Shown: piece after piece, positions 61,109 to 64,000 of the stretch | How the letters are laid out: every line of letters starts with the position of its first letter | Numbering within the stretch: the stretch's first letter is position 1 | NCBI RefSeq assembly: GCF_037975245.1 | Contig: NC_092569.1 | Span: 24,723,168 to 24,787,167 of the forward strand | Direction: 5' to 3' | Origin: Apostichopus japonicus | Lineage: Eukaryota > Echinodermata > Holothuroidea > Aspidochirotida > Stichopodidae | Length of the DNA: 64,000 nucleotides | The notes under the pieces: generated by a model | The model's input: the letters and a program-made list of their open reading frames with translations, nothing else | Database searches by the model: none | Told to the model about the DNA's origin: nothing | Made by a program: the position numbers and the translations under genes

Positions 61109-61521
61109 CAGTGGCGCAACGATGAGCCTGGGGCCCCGGCTCATGGCCCAAAGGGGCCCCTATCAGGAGGTCCAAGCAAGCGCGTCCGCAGAAATGTTGA
61201 CAAGTGGGGGGGGGGGGGGATCATTGGGTCATGTAGGTGTATCACACTATACTTGATACTATCTAAGCGGAGCGCCACAATCGGTTGGCACAGAGCGTAG
61301 CACGACTTTTATTGCCAAAAAATACTCCAAGATCGTCGGAAAAGACACTTCCCGGGCATTTCAAGTTGCATTTACACACATCGGTTATTTGAGATCTCAT
61401 GTCTTAAGATTTTGACTTCAATAATTTCAGTAATGCATCAGAATAGCGGAGGGGGGGGGGGGGCCTTTTGGTCGGGATCCCCTGCTCAGCACGGTTCAAG
61501 CCAATAGGAGTTACGCTACTG
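61109..61521. mobile_element. hAT-like MITE, third member
   Basis: The left end CAGTGGCGCAACGATGAG and right end GAGTTACGCTACTG are inverted. GGGGTGG lies immediately outside both ends (61102-61108, 61522-61528). The interior contains CTATCTAAGCGGAGCGCCAC, GGTTGGCACAGAGCGTA and CTTCCCGGGCATTTCAAG, the block shared with the 4.4-, 33.6-, 34.4-, 35.1- and 45.9-kb elements. Two long G runs are present. Confidence 0.75.
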
Positions 61522-64000
61522 GGGGTGGGTGGCGAGAGAGGGAGGGGGGGGTGTTAGGAGAGATTTCCTCCTACTACTTTCTAGAGCAGTTGTAAAGATG
61601 CTCGTTTGAGTCTTAAATGGGCCTTGTTCGTAAATCAGTAAGTCGTACATTACCTGATACCAATAGAGACATATTCTAGAATGTTGTTGCTATGCAAGTT
61701 TAGATGTCTGAAGGTTTTCTGAAAGTCAAAATCTTCACTCAGCGTCCTGAGGGCGAACACTTTACTGTTTTTTTGGTGTGGAAAATTGCATAGTCTGTAT
61801 GTTTATGTTGCCAAGTCATTGTAAAAGTTGAAGATCAAGACGACTGATTTGGTTAGTCGAGATGTGAAAAAGAGGGGTGTTTTGGACCATACAAATGTAC
61901 TTTTCTTTTCATCAAGTGCATAAAGAGACAATAATAAAAACGTGAACTTTTTCTGATAAGGTCTACTGGAGTTCATTGCAGGTTGTATCCTGTGAAAAGC
62001 TGTGATATATAAAGTTGACTTTTGACACACGTAGGCCTACGTGTCGTCTATATATGCTGAGTGCACCTTCAACTGAATAGACTGCACGGCACGATTCTCC
62101 TGAGCAGGATTTCAAAAGTTAACAAAGTTAACACTCTTGATGATCTCAACCCCCCAGAAGCCCCTGGCACCCCCCCTTTGAGAATATGACTTAATTTATT
62201 GGTTCTGGAATTTTAAATGAAACAAAATTTATTTTTACCTCTCAGTGTTGAAGGTCCTCTAAGTTAATACACATAAGATTGTTCGCTGTTAACACTGAAT
62301 TGTTATAAAATCTCGCTAAACTAAACTAAATGCATATCACGTGATAATTGTCTGTGAGCTAACGCATGTCAGCTCACGTGTTATGTTTGATAAGAACAAC
62401 AACTGGGAGTACTTCAAATATTAATGTCCCTCAAAGGATTGGCAAAACTTGGAATGCAGTTTCAAAAATAGAAGTTTTAATTCTAATTTGGAGAAAAAAT
62501 ATTTAATCTTTATACAAGGCCGTCGAGAAGGCCGTCGAGAACTCGGGAACAGGTCAGTTGTCACTCTAATTATGCCTCTTTTATAAACTTTTAAACCAAC
62601 AAGATTCCAATGGATGTAAATCACACACTAGAAAACAGTTGTAAGCCTTGAGAATGGTAGATTTGGAAGGCAGATGTAGTAGGTGTTATGTGGGGGCGCA
62701 GTGCTTAAATGTTACCAACTGTTGTAGACTAGGTAGAATTAGTGCAGAAGTAGAATGGAGGCAGGTAATCTATCGTCGTTCGTAAACCCCCAAACCAGTA
62801 AGTTTTGTGGATTATGCCTCTTTCATAGATTCATAGTACATTTTTTAGGCGTATAGGAAGAAATTTTCCTGAAAATGAGAATGTAGAATTTACGGCCTGT
62901 TCCCTCACCTCTTCGCCATTGCCCCACCCCACCCCCTCCCTCCCATAACCTCTCGCCAGACCTGCCTCTGTGGCTTACTGGAATGCTGATCAGTTCACCA
63001 AATTATGTGGGAATTTCCCATTTCTGAGAGGTTTAATTACTGCATAGTAGTTTGTTATGGTTTGTCTATACAATAAGCAACATTAAAGAAAACCATTAAA
63101 CTTGAACGGTCACTGCAATCCAAATTGTCTGTTTAGATTTTAAATTCGCTTTCATTACACTTGATGAGTTTATATATTGAATCCAAACGGTGAAAGGAAC
63201 TATGCATAATCGACGAAGGTGGGTTTTGGAATAGATAAACGAAAGTAAAAATAATTTATCCGGTAATAAAAGGAGAAAAACTTATTAAAAAAATAAAGTG
63301 ACAGGCAATAAACGTCATCTTTCCGGTTTCATCGATTTAATCTATACTCTTTTATTTTGAACATGAAGACTATCAAAAGAACGAGTTTATAAGAAAACAA
63401 ATATATATGCTATTCACGGAAGAAATAGAAGGAACATCGCAGTGTGATGACTAAAAACACATTGCACCCAACATAACCTTTCTGAGGAGATGTCAAAAAA
63501 AAAAAGGTGCAAGACAGTGTAAACTGGAAAATTACCTGTGGTAGATTAACTAAACGACTGCATTTAGTCTATACGTCATCCGTTCATATTATTCATCGAT
63601 ATATTTATGTAATTTGATAAGATATATAACCTATACTGTACTCCTAGGTTACCCATACATATCAGAGTTATTTCAAATATTGAATACAACGGGCCTTTAC
63701 TCTCTTACTCACGCGTTTTGAATGTGTAATTTATCTGGTCTCCTCCCTCCTGTACTGAAACAGGAATACGACATTACCATTTTCCACACTTAGTATTAAA
63801 TAGTAGTAAGTTTGGAAAATTGAACATTTTCACGATAAGTTTTACACGGTTATAAGCCTAGTGCATATTGTCAAAACGTGCATTTACAATGATTGTTTTA
63901 CGATGATTTCGCAATTTGTTCATTGTATAATCAATGTGATGTCTCTCTTACGCTTCCGTAGTTGTATGGCATGTACGTATTGCGTCAACTCGCATGAGAA
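61522..64000. other. Intergenic, no gene seen
   Basis: AT-rich sequence. A 12-15-bp unit (GGCCGTCGAGAA) is tandemly doubled at 62519-62541. No gene or element could be supported. Confidence 0.45.

Overview
This 64 kb window is AT-rich, intron-containing animal DNA dominated by decayed mobile elements. The only gene I can name with confidence is the 3' part of a tubulointerstitial nephritis antigen-like (TINAG/TINAGL1-type) gene, a non-peptidase relative of cathepsin B, with five exons on the + strand between 163 and 5499. The remaining content suggests a marine invertebrate, perhaps a deuterostome: an L2/CR1-like LINE ending in (ATT)n, many miniature inverted-repeat elements, a SINE with a U2 snRNA-like head, and numerous long poly-G/poly-C runs. 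The species cannot be fixed from the sequence alone.

Layout. 1-5570: TINAG-like exons 163-313, 552-717, 1809-1854, 2534-2688 and 5362-5499, then a poly(A) signal. Its introns hold a 48-bp minisatellite (786-1250), a U2-headed SINE exactly at the exon 4 donor, a long hairpin (2977-3108), and an LINE 3' end split by a MITE (about 4280-5190). 6.6-9.2 kb: a second U2-headed SINE, a TIR MITE (7535-7941) and eight units of a 133-bp satellite. 12.9-13.1 kb: an unrecognised candidate terminal exon. 15.3-16.0 kb: a foldback element with a perfect 8-bp target duplication, nested in another inverted-repeat element. 17-32 kb: MITEs and plain AT-rich DNA. 33.0-35.8 kb: a nested MITE cluster and a further foldback element. 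39.1 kb: a tRNA-derived SINE-like repeat. 43.7 kb: the third U2-headed SINE. 45.9-46.15 kb: a hAT-like MITE with target duplications. 46.7-49.3 kb: a non-coding retroelement-like or transcribed unit with a perfect 93-bp direct repeat. 51.8-58.05 kb: a 6.3-kb element with inverted ends, subterminal ATTAGTCA-type repeats and a small spliced, decaying gene whose last exon is tandemly duplicated. 58.7 kb: another tRNA-like repeat. 61.1-61.5 kb: another hAT-like MITE. The rest appears non-coding.

The most noteworthy items are the U2-headed SINE family, one copy of which duplicated a host splice donor; the 6.3-kb element and its accessory-type gene; the 15.5-kb foldback element; and the 93-bp repeat pair. 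No operons or CRISPR arrays are present, and I found no intact transposase or reverse transcriptase.
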